Positions 1 through 9,600 are shown, counted from the stretch's first letter. The stretch: DNA of 64,000 nt from an uncultured Candidatus Peregrinibacteria bacterium (GCA_903825315.1 CAIKAD010000001.1:124001-188000); one strand, 5' to 3'. Numbers and translations: made by a program. The notes: generated from the sequence alone by a model not told the origin.

Positions 1-35
1 TCTGCTTCCTTTCTCCTTGTGCCACACTGTGCTCC

Positions 36-1073
36 ATGGCCACCTTCCAAGACATCCTCGGCCTCTACGATTACACGGTCCCGCGCGAGCAGGTGGCACA
101 GGCGCCAGTTAATCCGCGGGACAGTGCGCGGCTGCTCGTCTACCGGCGGTCAACCGGCGAGATGACGGATGCCGTGTTCCGCGATATCGGGCAATTCCTG
201 CCGCCGCGGTCCGTCCTGGTCCTCAACGAGACGAAAGTCGTTCCCGCAAAGATGACGCTCTGGCGCGTGTCCGGCGGCATGGTTTCCATCCTCATTCTCG
301 GACGGTCCGGAAACCTTCTCCGCGTGCTTGCAGACAAGAAGCTGCGCATTGGCGAGACGCTTTCGCTTCCCGCGGGACATTCCCTCACGGTGGATGCATC
401 GGACGGCAAGGAGTGGCTCCTCCTCCCCACGTTTCCCGCGGAGCGTTGGATGGAGGCGTGCGATGAGATCGGGGAAATGCCGCTGCCTCCCTATATAAAG
501 GAGACGCCCCTCACTCCGGCCGAGCAACGCCGCGAGTACCAGTCCGTCTTTGCGCGGGAGGAAGGATCCGTTGCGGCGCCTACCGCGTCCCTGCACTTTA
601 CGGAGCGGCTTCTCCAAAAGCTCCAGAAGGCAGGGCACGATGTCACGTTCGTTACACTGCATGTGCACCTGGGGACGTTTGCGCCGCTCACGGAGGATCA
701 ATGGAAAAAAGGCGCGTTGCATCGCGAGGAGTACCACATCCATCCGGGGACCGTGCAGCTCATCGAACGTGCCAAGCGCGAACAGCGTCCCGTCATCGCC
801 GTGGGGACCACGGTCGTCCGCACGCTGGAATCGTCTGCGGACGCATCCGGCCATATCATCAAGCCATCGGGACACACGAATCTCTTCATCAAGGAGGGAT
901 ACCAGTTTAGGCTTGTGGACGGGCTGATCACGAACTTCCATGTTCCCAAGTCCAGCCTGCTCATGCTGGTCTCGGCCTTTACCGGACGTTCAAAGTTATT
1001 GGAGTTGTATCGGAAGGCGGTGGATCAGAACTATCGGTTCTTTTCGTTTGGGGATGGGATGTTGATTGTGTAA
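36..1073 (+). CDS. queA: S-adenosylmethionine:tRNA ribosyltransferase-isomerase QueA
   Basis: QueA transfers and isomerises the ribosyl part of SAM onto 7-aminomethyl-7-deazaguanine in tRNA, giving epoxyqueuosine at wobble position 34 in the cytoplasm. The 345-residue length is normal for the family. Family stretches are visible: the N-terminal DYxxPxxxxAQxPxxPRDxARLLVY, a VLNETKVVPAKM strand, the TASLHFT segment after the central insert, HVHLGTF, VGTTVVRTLES and the C-terminal TNFHVPKSSLLMLVSAF. The ATG at 36 gives a start matching the family N-terminus; no Shine-Dalgarno lies in front. The gene stands alone here; other queuosine genes are not in the window. Very sure. Confidence 0.97.
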   Translation: MATFQDILGLYDYTVPREQVAQAPVNPRDSARLLVYRRSTGEMTDAVFRDIGQFLPPRSVLVLNETKVVPAKMTLWRVSGGMVSILILGRSGNLLRVLADKKLRIGETLSLPAGHSLTVDASDGKEWLLLPTFPAERWMEACDEIGEMPLPPYIKETPLTPAEQRREYQSVFAREEGSVAAPTASLHFTERLLQKLQKAGHDVTFVTLHVHLGTFAPLTEDQWKKGALHREEYHIHPGTVQLIERAKREQRPVIAVGTTVVRTLESSADASGHIIKPSGHTNLFIKEGYQFRLVDGLITNFHVPKSSLLMLVSAFTGRSKLLELYRKAVDQNYRFFSFGDGMLIV

Positions 1074-1079
1074 CGACCA

Positions 1080-1155
1080 ATGATCAATGTTCAATGAACA
1101 ATGATCAAAACGCTTTTCGTTTCCCGGACCGTGTTGATCATTGAAAATTGATCAT
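1080..1155. repeat. Inverted pair of 7-nt tandem arrays
   Basis: Four head-to-tail 7-mers (ATGATCA, ATGTTCA, ATGAACA, ATGATCA, 1080-1107) are followed after 27 nt by three 7-mers in inverse complement (TGATCAT, TGAAAAT, TGATCAT, 1135-1155). Transcribed, this can fold into a long imperfect hairpin just after queA. It has no terminal T-run. Confidence 0.75.
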
Positions 1156-1227
1156 TCGTCAAAAACTCATCCATTTCCTCGCGTCCCATCCCGAAAGTCG
1201 TACGCTGTAGATCAAGACCCTGCGCCC

Positions 1228-2235
1228 ATGCCCCCCCGCACACACTTTCTCCGCGCCCGCATTTCTCTCAACGAGAGTCAGCCAACGTCTTCCGTATCCG
1301 ACATTAACCGGGAACGGGAAGCGCTGGATGCGTATTCAAACGTGGTGGCCACTGTTGCAGAGGAGGTGCGTCCGGCGGTGGTCAACCTTTCCGTTGCCAA
1401 GAAGAAGGGTCATGGTTCCGGTTCCGGCGTCCTCTTTGCGCCGGACGGGTTCCTGCTCACCAACCATCACGTCGTCGATCAGGCGGAGGAGGTGCGTGTA
1501 CGGTTGTCGGATGGGCGGGAACTGGAAGGCCGCGTCATCGGGGCGGATCCCTGGAACGATATCGCGGTGGTGCAAGCGGAGGCGCAGGATTTTCCCTCCG
1601 CGCGGCTGGGGGATTCATCAGCATTGCGGGTGGGTCAGCTCGTTGTCGCCGTGGGGAGCCCGCTCGGGTTTGAATCCACCGTCACGGCCGGCATCGTGAG
1701 CGCGACCGGACGCGCGATGCGGACGGCCACGGGATACCTTCTCGATAACATCATTCAGACCGATGCGGCGCTCAATCCGGGCAGCAGCGGCGGGGCATTG
1801 TGCGACAGTCGCGGCCGCGTCGTGGGCATCAACACGGCTATCATCCTTCCGGCGCAGGGGTTGTGTTTTGCCATTCCCGTTAACGTCGTCAAAGAGATCC
1901 TCAGCCAGCTCATGAAGCACGGCCGCGTAGTGCGTGCCTATCTGGGACTGCACGGGCGGACGGTGCCGTTGCCGCGGTACGTGCTCCGCATGCACGGGCT
2001 GGAGCAGGAAGGAGGGATTGAGGTGGTGGCGGTGGAGGAGGGGAGCCCCGCAGAGTACGCCGGTCTCCGGCAGGGCGACGTGATTCTTTCCGTATGCGAG
2101 CGGGTTCTGCGGGGGATGGATGATCTCCAGCATCAGTTGGGGCTGTTGCATCCGCATCAGGAAGTGGAGGTGACGGTGTTGCGGGAGGGGGAGGTTCTCC
2201 GGCGGCCGTTGGTGCCGAGGGAGCGGGTGGGGTGA
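1228..2235 (+). CDS. HtrA/DegP-type trypsin-like serine protease with C-terminal PDZ domain
   Basis: A chymotrypsin-fold serine protease of the HtrA/DegP family, which degrades damaged proteins. With the ATG at 1228 the protein has 335 residues. The triad is visible as His81 (TNHHVV), Asp111 (DPWNDIAVV) and Ser187 (NPGSSGGAL), followed by a PDZ domain from about residue 235 (GIEVVAVEEGSPAEYAGLRQGD). A longer frame opens with TTG at 1141, but that start sits inside the upstream inverted array and adds an unconserved leader. Most HtrA proteins are exported, yet no signal peptide or membrane anchor is visible with either start, so it may act in the cytoplasm or the true N-terminus may differ. 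Family sure, location open. Confidence 0.93.
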   Translation: MPPRTHFLRARISLNESQPTSSVSDINREREALDAYSNVVATVAEEVRPAVVNLSVAKKKGHGSGSGVLFAPDGFLLTNHHVVDQAEEVRVRLSDGRELEGRVIGADPWNDIAVVQAEAQDFPSARLGDSSALRVGQLVVAVGSPLGFESTVTAGIVSATGRAMRTATGYLLDNIIQTDAALNPGSSGGALCDSRGRVVGINTAIILPAQGLCFAIPVNVVKEILSQLMKHGRVVRAYLGLHGRTVPLPRYVLRMHGLEQEGGIEVVAVEEGSPAEYAGLRQGDVILSVCERVLRGMDDLQHQLGLLHPHQEVEVTVLREGEVLRRPLVPRERVG

Positions 2236-2243
2236 GGAGGAAG

Positions 2244-2354
2244 GAATACGAAGAAACCGAAGAATCCGAAGAAACCGAGGAAACCGAAGAATCCGAGGGA
2301 TGGGCTTTCTGAGCAGGGTATCCTTTGGGCTGTCCCCTCGGTTTCCTCGGATTC
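2244..2354. repeat. Inverted pair of 9-nt tandem arrays (GAAWCCGAR family)
   Basis: Six contiguous 9-mers of the form GAAWCCGAR (2244-2297, the first being GAATACGAA) are followed by two inverse-complement 9-mers, CTCGGTTTC and CTCGGATTC (2337-2354). They can pair into a hairpin between the protease gene and the next promoter. The same 9-mer family recurs at 12887-12983. Confidence 0.75.
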
Positions 2355-2379
2355 ATCAATCCCCTGCGGAAAGGTCCTA

Positions 2380-2409
2380 TTGACACTTTAGTGCCGTTTT
2401 CTTCATAGT
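2380..2409 (+). promoter_or_regulatory. Likely sigma70-type promoter
   Basis: A perfect TTGACA -35 box (2380-2385) lies 18 nt before CATAGT (2404-2409), giving a start about 20 nt before the ATG at 2435. It is the best -35/-10 pair in the window. Confidence 0.6.
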
Positions 2410-2434
2410 ATATCCCTTTTAACAATCCCCACTT

Positions 2435-3658
2435 ATGGAGTCTCCCATTCGGTCCCGTGCCGCAAGGCGCATCCTCGCTATTGCCGCGCTCGCGGCGTTG
2501 GCGCTCCCCTCCCTCGCTCTCGCCCAGTCCAGTGCGGGCGGTTACACGGCGGACCTCGGTATTTCCGCAAAGGGGCCGAGCGACGCGGACCGCGGAAAAG
2601 CCTTTACCTACATGTTGACGCTTTCCAATGCCGGCCCGGCGATTGCCCAGGATGTGGAAGTGACGGTGCCGCTCTTTGCGGGACTCTCATTTGAAAAGAA
2701 GGGCTCCGATGCCTCCTGCCGTCAGGAGCAGGGGAAAGTGGTCTGCGCCTTCCCGTATGTCATGCCCTCCAAGCCGCTCTCATTCGCCGTCAATTTCCGT
2801 ACGTCGTACCAGGATGGCTGCTCATACAGAACGTATGACTTCACGTTCGACGCGACGGCGTACCAGCACGACCCTGTCACTGCCAATAACACCACGCTCA
2901 CACAGCGCACGGGGATCCGTTGCACGCCGCGCCCGCCCGAGTGTTCCGATGAAATCGACAATGACAACGACGGCTTCATCGACATGGACGATGCAGGCTG
3001 TGCCTCCGCCACGGGGGATTACGAGCGCCAGGACCAGGTGTCGTACTACCGTCGCCCTTCCACTATCCGCTCCTACTCCTCTTCGTCCTCTTCCTCCCGC
3101 TCATTCCGCTCCAGCTCCCGCTCAAGCGTGAAGCCCGTGGGACAGGATGTCCGTATCAATATGACCACGGATGTAAGTACGGCGCGCCCGGGCGAGACGT
3201 TCTCCATCCGCATCGCGGTGTACAACCCCACGCTCGACGTCAAACGTGGCACGGCCATCCGTTTCTCCTACGACCCCACGCAAATCGGGGTGGAGGGCGG
3301 TGACCGCGGTCAGGACACGGGTGCCAGTTACCGCTGGCAGTTCGATCTCCTTCCCCGGCAGACGCGCATTCTCCGCCTGACGGCCACGGTCCTTCCGTCC
3401 GTCCAACCCGGTACGCTCATGACGGCGACGGCCAAGGTGGAAGATGCCGCCATCACCCGCGTTTCGGCGCTCAATGTTCCGGTGAGCGTCACCATGCCGC
3501 AGACGGGCGCTTCGCCCTTTACCTCCGCACTCGAGTCCTCGTTCCTCTCGCCCCTTTCGCACGGTGGGAACGGGATGCTCCTCCTCTTCGTCCTCATTCC
3601 GCTCGGCCTCATCGCCGGCGGCGCGGGGATGCGGAAGATGCAGAAGGAGAGGATGTAA
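2435..3658 (+). CDS. Exported surface protein with DUF11-like domain and LPxTG-like C-terminal anchor
   Basis: The 407-residue protein has a classical signal peptide (cleavage likely after ALALA, residue 30). Next comes a DUF11-like immunoglobulin-type domain (about 35-165) resembling those of bacterial outer-surface proteins, and an Asp/Asn-rich CSDEIDNDNDGFIDMDDAGC segment that looks like a calcium-binding loop. A Ser-rich linker (about 210-230) and a second beta-sandwich region follow. The tail has MPQTG (354-358), a hydrophobic segment (about 381-400) and a basic end. This order matches sortase substrates (LPxTG-membrane-tail) except for Met in place of Leu. No sortase gene is in the window, so it may simply be membrane-anchored. 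A structural cell-surface role is inferred. Confidence 0.8.
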   Translation: MESPIRSRAARRILAIAALAALALPSLALAQSSAGGYTADLGISAKGPSDADRGKAFTYMLTLSNAGPAIAQDVEVTVPLFAGLSFEKKGSDASCRQEQGKVVCAFPYVMPSKPLSFAVNFRTSYQDGCSYRTYDFTFDATAYQHDPVTANNTTLTQRTGIRCTPRPPECSDEIDNDNDGFIDMDDAGCASATGDYERQDQVSYYRRPSTIRSYSSSSSSSRSFRSSSRSSVKPVGQDVRINMTTDVSTARPGETFSIRIAVYNPTLDVKRGTAIRFSYDPTQIGVEGGDRGQDTGASYRWQFDLLPRQTRILRLTATVLPSVQPGTLMTATAKVEDAAITRVSALNVPVSVTMPQTGASPFTSALESSFLSPLSHGGNGMLLLFVLIPLGLIAGGAGMRKMQKERM

Positions 3659-3803
3659 TGGAATCAGGAATACTGAATCAGGAATCAAGAATGCCCTTCT
3701 TGGTTCCTTTTTTTTGATGCAATCTTCTTCCGCTGGGAATGTTTCTGATGCCAATGCCAGTCGCCCTTCGCGGTTACGTCCGCAGACCGCGTTCCTCGAG
3801 GGG

Positions 3804-3918
3804 GTAACGGAATACTAGAATAACAGAGTAACGGAGTAACAGAGTTACGAATTTGGATCATTGCTGAGATGCTGTCTCCCCAGAATACTGTTACCCCGAT
3901 ATTCTGTTATTCCATTAC
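3804..3918. repeat. Inverted pair of 8-nt tandem arrays
   Basis: Six contiguous 8-mers (GTAACGGA, ATACTAGA, ATAACAGA, GTAACGGA, GTAACAGA, GTTACGAA; 3804-3851) are followed by inverse-complement 8-mers (ACTGTTAC, CCCGATAT, TCTGTTAT, TCCATTAC; 3887-3918). This is the same layout as the 7-nt and 9-nt arrays nearby but with another unit and period. It fills most of the 278-nt gap before the gene at 3937. Confidence 0.75.
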
Positions 3919-3936
3919 TCGAACAGGTTCCTGCAA

Positions 3937-5490
3937 GTGTTTTCGCACACACGTCGCGGTACGCTCAACGGAAGTCCCCCCGCTTTTGTGCGCCGCCTCT
4001 CCGCTTTGGTTTTTCTCTCCACTATCGTTGCCGTCGTGGCGTTTGTCACGGTCAGCCTGCCGCGGCGTCCTTCTTCCCTTACGGGAGATGTGACGGGTGG
4101 CGGTTTTAAAGATCAGGTTCCGGAATGGGCGTTGCCATCCGCACTGCAAATGCAACAGATGGGTATTGTGCGCGGATATGAGGACGGGCGCTTTGGCGCG
4201 GCCGATCCGGTCACACGCGGTCAGCTCGTCACCGTACTGGTACGGGCGTTCCTTCCCGCCTCAACGGTGCCGGCGCCATCCGTCGCCGCATTTACCGACG
4301 TTCCCGCCAGCCACTTTGCGTACAGTCCGGCGGCGCGCGCCAGGGAGGCAGGGTGGCTCAACGGTTTTGCCAACGATCTCCTCTATCCCGACGTGCCCGC
4401 CGCCCGTGCGGAAATCGCCTTCCTCCTTGCCCGCGCGATGAGCGCCACTGTTCCGGCCGCCGTCCCTTCCGGAGACGCTCTCTTCCCCGACGTCACGGCA
4501 CAGACGCCCTACGTCACGTCCATCGTCGCTCTGCGTGACCGCGGTATCATGCGCGGTAATCCCGACGGCACCTACGGTCCGTATTCCCCCGTCAACCGCG
4601 CCACGCTTGTCACGGTGCTGGCGCGTTCCTTGGGCGGAGGCGCGGCGGTGTCATCCATCACTGCTCCGCCTGTCGCATCCTCAGCTGCCCCATCTGTCAC
4701 ATCTTCCGCGGCATCATCCGCAGTTCCCTGTCCCGTCTGTTCGCTTCAGCATGCGAATGCCACCTGCGCGAGCGGCACCTGCGCCATCCTCAATTGCACG
4801 AGTGGGTGGGGCGATGCCGACAAGCAGCCCGGTAATGGCTGCGAAGTATCCCTCTCCAGCGATAGCCGCAACTGCGGGACGGTGGGCACAGTGTGCACCT
4901 TTCCGCATACGGGTACCGCTGTGTGCGTGGGCGGACTCTGCTCCATCCAGTCCTGCACGGCGGGGTGGATGGATGTCAACGGTCTCAAGCAGGACGGATG
5001 CGAGATGGACGTGTACACCGATGCTCTCAACTGCGGACTTCCCGGCCGACACTGTCCCGTTCCGCCCCAGGCAACAAGCGCCACGTGCGCGTCCGGCGTG
5101 TGCGGCTACCAGTGCGAGACGGGTTGGGAAGATGTGAACAAAGCCCCGAGCGACGGGTGCGAGGTGGACCTGATGAACGACCTTAAGAACTGCGGAACGG
5201 CGGGCACGGTCTGCGCGCTGCCAGCCCATGCCATCCAGAAGACGTGCATTAAGGGATCGTGCAGTTTCGTTTCCTGTGAGACCAACTGGATCAATGCCAA
5301 CGGCACTCTTTCGGACGGGTGCGAGGTGGACACCCTCACGGACGTATCCCATTGCGGAGGGAAGGGAGTGGTCTGCTCCTCGTGGCCGCACGCGTCGGCC
5401 CTTTGCGTCAACGGGACATGCGAGTATGTCTGCGCCAGCGGATATTATGACTTGGATGGCAGCCCGTACAACGGATGCGAAAGCCAATGA
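3937..5490 (+). CDS. SLH-domain surface protein with Cys-rich DGCE repeats
   Basis: A 517-residue protein with a GTG start and an uncleaved-looking hydrophobic N-terminus (about 21-41). Three S-layer-homology domains follow (about 57-105, 119-168, 183-231), which normally bind pyruvylated wall polymers. After a Ser/Ala/Pro linker (232-266) come about five 40-50-residue Cys-rich repeats with the pattern GWxDxN...DGCEVD...NCG...C. Similar DGCE/NCG repeats are known from surface proteins of myxobacteria and other predatory or surface-attached bacteria. The regularly spaced cysteines suggest disulfides outside the cell. SLH domains are N-terminal here, unlike the C-terminal ones of the giant protein at 46123. 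The start is uncertain because the only upstream signal is the 8-nt array. Confidence 0.82.
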   Translation: MFSHTRRGTLNGSPPAFVRRLSALVFLSTIVAVVAFVTVSLPRRPSSLTGDVTGGGFKDQVPEWALPSALQMQQMGIVRGYEDGRFGAADPVTRGQLVTVLVRAFLPASTVPAPSVAAFTDVPASHFAYSPAARAREAGWLNGFANDLLYPDVPAARAEIAFLLARAMSATVPAAVPSGDALFPDVTAQTPYVTSIVALRDRGIMRGNPDGTYGPYSPVNRATLVTVLARSLGGGAAVSSITAPPVASSAAPSVTSSAASSAVPCPVCSLQHANATCASGTCAILNCTSGWGDADKQPGNGCEVSLSSDSRNCGTVGTVCTFPHTGTAVCVGGLCSIQSCTAGWMDVNGLKQDGCEMDVYTDALNCGLPGRHCPVPPQATSATCASGVCGYQCETGWEDVNKAPSDGCEVDLMNDLKNCGTAGTVCALPAHAIQKTCIKGSCSFVSCETNWINANGTLSDGCEVDTLTDVSHCGGKGVVCSSWPHASALCVNGTCEYVCASGYYDLDGSPYNGCESQ

Positions 5491-5711
5491 TCGGAGCGGG
5501 AACTGTATTGCTCCGCGTCCGAAGGTGTTGCCGGGAGGTGATCATTCGCTTGCGTTTTCGGTGCGGGGTTTCGCTCGACAGTGCCCCGAGATGTCTGGGC
5601 GGTTCATGGCATTTCTATAGCGATGAACTTTATGCGGTCATAGGTCCACATCCCTGCAAGTGCATTTCCGGCACCGTCGGGTAGTGTATGAGGAGCTACC
5701 CCTGTGTTTCT

Positions 5712-6113
5712 ATGGCTCAACGCCAGAACATGCTTGTGCTTTTTGGCACGATTCTTGCGGTCCTTGTCCTTGGCATGACCAGCATGATCACCAATTCGCA
5801 TCAGCTTGGGCAAATCATCGAAGGCCTGCGCAACGTTACAATCATGCCCACCCAGAACCTTACGTTTGGGCTGGAGGATCCCATCACTCTCACGGCGCAG
5901 GGGGACTTTGGGATACGCACCATCCCCATCAAGGCCCGGTGGATGTACCGGCGGGCGAGCGAAACCACTGCTGATCCTACTTCGATTGCCAACTGTAGCA
6001 ACGTAACGTCGTGCACCTTCTCCTTCCGCAACGCCGATGATGCAGGGACGTATCGTATTTTCGCGGAGGCATCCGGGTACCGTGCCACGGCGACCATGGT
6101 CATCGAAGAATAG
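5712..6113 (+). CDS. Membrane-anchored protein with predicted beta-sandwich ectodomain
   Basis: The 133-residue product starts at the ATG at 5712; an earlier in-frame ATG at 5688 lies right on a TAGTGT -10-like hexamer (5682-5687), so 5712 fits better. One N-terminal transmembrane helix (about 7-25) is followed by an ectodomain ending in SFRNADDAGTYRIFAEASGY, the kind of strand pattern seen in immunoglobulin-like folds. I do not recognise a specific family. It sits between the two SLH/A2M surface-protein genes, which suggests a cell-envelope role, but that is inference only. Confidence 0.6.
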   Translation: MAQRQNMLVLFGTILAVLVLGMTSMITNSHQLGQIIEGLRNVTIMPTQNLTFGLEDPITLTAQGDFGIRTIPIKARWMYRRASETTADPTSIANCSNVTSCTFSFRNADDAGTYRIFAEASGYRATATMVIEE

Positions 6114-6177
6114 CGGATCAATCCTTTCGAAGACCCGGCGCTGGAAGCCGTTGTTCACATGAGCAGGGCCGGCAGCA

Positions 6178-6300
6178 TCAATGGTACGACAAAGGTATGC
6201 CCGCCTCACCCGCAACCGTGCGTGCGAGGAGCATCTTGCCCGTGCCCCGCGAGCCCACGAAGATCACACCTTTGGGCATCTTTCCACCGCTTTGCGCTTC
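6178..6300 (-). pseudogene. Fossil of an FtsH-type AAA protease (Walker A segment)
   Basis: Read on the minus strand this stretch gives about 40 codons matching the Walker A region of Fts[13 protein letters not shown], then SRGTGKM, then [13 protein letters not shown], ending in a stop right after LSYH. FtsH normally reads GPPGTGKT here, so the P-loop is already degraded (SRGTGKM), and no flanking FtsH sequence is visible. It is a relic of a translocated or decayed ftsH copy in a gap between two plus-strand genes. Confidence 0.6.
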
Positions 6301-6325
6301 CCTCCGGCGGGCGTAGGCTGTCCGT

Positions 6326-6562
6326 ATGCCTCATGATTCCTCTGCCGGTTCGGCACCATCCCAGCCGGTACAGTCACAGCTCGACCAGATCCTCGCCGTG
6401 GTTACGCACCTTCAGGAGATGGAGGAACAGCGGGTGCGCAGAGAAAAGAATTCGATCCGCTTCCGCCTCATCCTCTTTAGTCTCCTCTTCGTCATTTCCA
6501 TTGCGGGGGCGTTGGAGTACGCACGTATCCTGATGTCCATCCTGTCGCAGATCCCTACATAA
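6326..6562 (+). CDS. Small single-pass membrane protein
   Basis: A 78-residue frame with a Pro/Ser-rich N-terminus, an amphipathic stretch rich in Glu/Gln/Arg (about 18-44, coiled-coil-like) and one C-terminal transmembrane helix (about 47-70). No family is recognised. It lies 115 nt before the alpha-2-macroglobulin gene on the same strand and could be part of its transcript. Composition and third-position GC match the neighbours, which favours a real gene. Confidence 0.5.
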   Translation: MPHDSSAGSAPSQPVQSQLDQILAVVTHLQEMEEQRVRREKNSIRFRLILFSLLFVISIAGALEYARILMSILSQIPT

Positions 6563-6677
6563 AAGAGGATTGTTGATCCGCCGGTCCGCTGAACAGTGTA
6601 ACCAATGGCTGGGGAATCCGTATTTGTCCCCGAAGGGCCTCTCCCCTAGAATTCCCTCTACTTCCTCTTCCTTCTCT

Positions 6678-9600
6678 ATGGCTCGTACATCCTCGGCAGG
6701 TTTCCTGTTTCAGCGTTACCGCTGGCCGCTTTTTGCAGGTGCCCTCGCGGTGCTGGTCCTCTGCGCCGCCGCTTTCCTCTTTTGGGGGAACCGGCACGGG
6801 CCGGATGTGCGCTTTGCACAGCGGCAGAAGGTCTCCACCAATAGCGCGCTCTACATGAGTTTCCCGGAGCCGATGGACCACAAGAGTGTGCAGGAATCAC
6901 TCAGCATGGTGGAGAAGGTGGAGGGAACGTACGATTGGAAGGACGAGGTGCTCGTTTTTACGCCATCAGCTCCTCTGAAGGCTGCTGCTACCTACACGTT
7001 CGTGCTGGCATCCACGGCTAAGACTGCGGAAGGGTTGCCGCTGGGGCGTAATCTGGAATTCGTCTTCACCGTTGCGGGCCCGCCTGTCGTGGCGGCGCAG
7101 ATTCCGCTGCCGGACGCCGTGCGTGTAAGTTCCGGTTCCAGAATCACCATCATATTTGACCGGCCGATGATTCCGCTCATGCAGGTCCAAGGAGATGTTA
7201 CCAAGGACACCATTCGTGACTGGCCGGTGACCATCGTTCCCGACACACCCGGACGGTGGCGCTGGATCAGCACGGTGGCGCGGGAGTTCATTCCCGCAAA
7301 GCCGCTCCAGGAAGGTACCACGTACACGGTCACGGTGCCCAAGGGCATCACGTCTGTCATCGGCGATGCCACGGCACAAGACTTTCGCTGGAGCTTTGAG
7401 ACGCTGCGGCCGGAGCTTCTCTCTACAGATCCTCAGAGCGGGAGCATTGCGTCCGGGCCCACGACCCTCATCACGCTCACCTTTAACCGGCGGATGGACC
7501 TGCAGAGCGCGAAGGACCTGATTGCGCTCTACCGTGTGCCGCAGACGCCGGCGCCCGTTCCGTCCGTCAACCAGAAGAAAGGGACGGAGACGGTGCCGTT
7601 CAAGGGCCAGGGAATTTCGCCGTCCCTCCCCACATCCAAACCCCCTTCCGGTGACAAGCTCACCCTTACAGACATCCGCTATGGAACCATCAGGGATGAG
7701 AAAGCGCAGAAGAATCTTCCGGTTTTTGAGCAGCTTGTCCTCGTTCCCGCTGAGCCTCTGGCGTTCAATACGGCGTACACCGTCTACGGCGCGCCCGGTG
7801 TCCGCGGGACCATGGGCAGCCTGGGGACGCAGAGCGGGTTCCTCCTCAACTTTCAGACAGTGGGGGATCTGAAGGCAGTGAAGGGGGAATACCTCAAAGA
7901 CGAGCTCTCTATCAGCATCCAGTTCAATAACCCGATGGACGGGGACACTCTCGATAAGGGCATTGCCATCAGCCCAAAGGTCACGCCTCCGGAAGGGAAT
8001 GCTGCGCTCTGGACGGTGACGGACTGGAACGGGGCGATGCAGGTGCGCGCGTATCCGCAACTCCAACCGAGCACCACGTACACGGTCACGGTGGGGACAA
8101 GCGCGAAAGACAAGTACGGCCAGTCACTCAAGGAGCCTTTTGTCTTTTCGTTTACGACGCCCTCGGAGACGCCGCGGGTGTTCATTAACAGCAGGGGCGG
8201 AAGCGAGTTCGGGATCTTCGAACAGGGCAAGCCTCCCGTGTACTACCTCAACGCGATGAATGTGAGCCGGTTAAACCTGGAGTTTGCCAGGCTCACACTT
8301 CCGGATTTCCTCAGTATCCGTTCCCAGGCGCAGGCCAGTTACGATTTCGTTCCCAATCTTGCGGGGAAGGAGATGTACCGGACGTGGAACCTTACGCCCA
8401 CGGCGAAGAAGGACCAATGGGGCGTGACAGAGTTTGATATGGCGAAGCAAGTAGGTTCTTCCCGTTCAGGGCCTGAGAGCCCATCAGGGCCTCGAACGGC
8501 GGGTTCCGGCGGGACGTCCCTTCGACCTGGCATATACGCGCTCTTCCTGCGCGCGCCAGAGTATGTCAACGCATGGAACAATACGCCGGGAGTGAGTAGA
8601 CAGTATTTTGCCATTACCAACCTTGCCGTTACGCTCAAGTATTCCGGGAGCCGCGCGCTCGTGTGGGTCACAAACATGCAGACAGGCGATGCCGTAAAGA
8701 GCGCCCGCGTGGTGGTCCACTCCCTCGATGGCCGCGAGGTACGGTCCGGAACGACGGACGCGCAGGGTTTTTTTGAGACGGAACTTCCGAGCCAGGAGCT
8801 CATCTCCGGATCGAACACCTGGGAGCCGGAGTTCTGGGTGACGGCGGAGACTGCCGATGACTTTGCGTTCGTGAGCAACAGCTGGAACGAAGGCATCCGG
8901 CCGTACAACTTCGATTTCATCCAGGATTTCCGCTACGCGTCGGCGCCTACGTACAAGCTGGATTCCTACATCTACACGGAACGGCCGGTGTACCGTGCCG
9001 GCGATACCGTGCACTTTAAGGGTATTTTGAGGCAGCGAGATTGGGAGGGAACGTATTCGATCCCTTCCGATAAGAAAGTGCTGGTGACGATGAACGATGC
9101 GAACGGGAATGAGGTCTACAAGAAGACGCTCGACATTTCACCATTCGGGTCGTTTACGGGGGACTTCCCCACGGATGCCAAGGCCGTGCTGGGAGAGTAC
9201 GGCATAATGGTCGCGCTGGTGCCGGACGCGGACGTGATGGGCGGCGCCTACGGTCGTTTCTCCTTGCTCGCGTACCGCAAGCCGGAATACAAGGTCACCG
9301 TCACGCCGGAGGCGACGGATTACTTTGACCGGCAGACGGTGAAGGCCACCATCACCGGTGAGTACTACTTCGGCGCGCCGATGAGCAATGCCAAGGTGGC
9401 GTGGCGCGCGACAACCACCGACTACTACTTTAACAAGTACACGGACGGATGGTATGCGTTCTCCACGGAGGACACGTGGTGCTGGTGGGAATGCCAGCGC
9501 AACACGGCGATGCTTACGGAAGGGGAGGGGACGCTGGACGCGGCGGGGCGGCTCGATATTTCCATTCCCGTCAATCTGGAGGACAAGGCGCTGAGCCAGG

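Noticed and set aside
2236-3920. Possible CRISPR array in the repetitive gaps
   Set aside because: Units are 8-9 nt, contiguous and without spacers, with an inverted second half; no cas genes.
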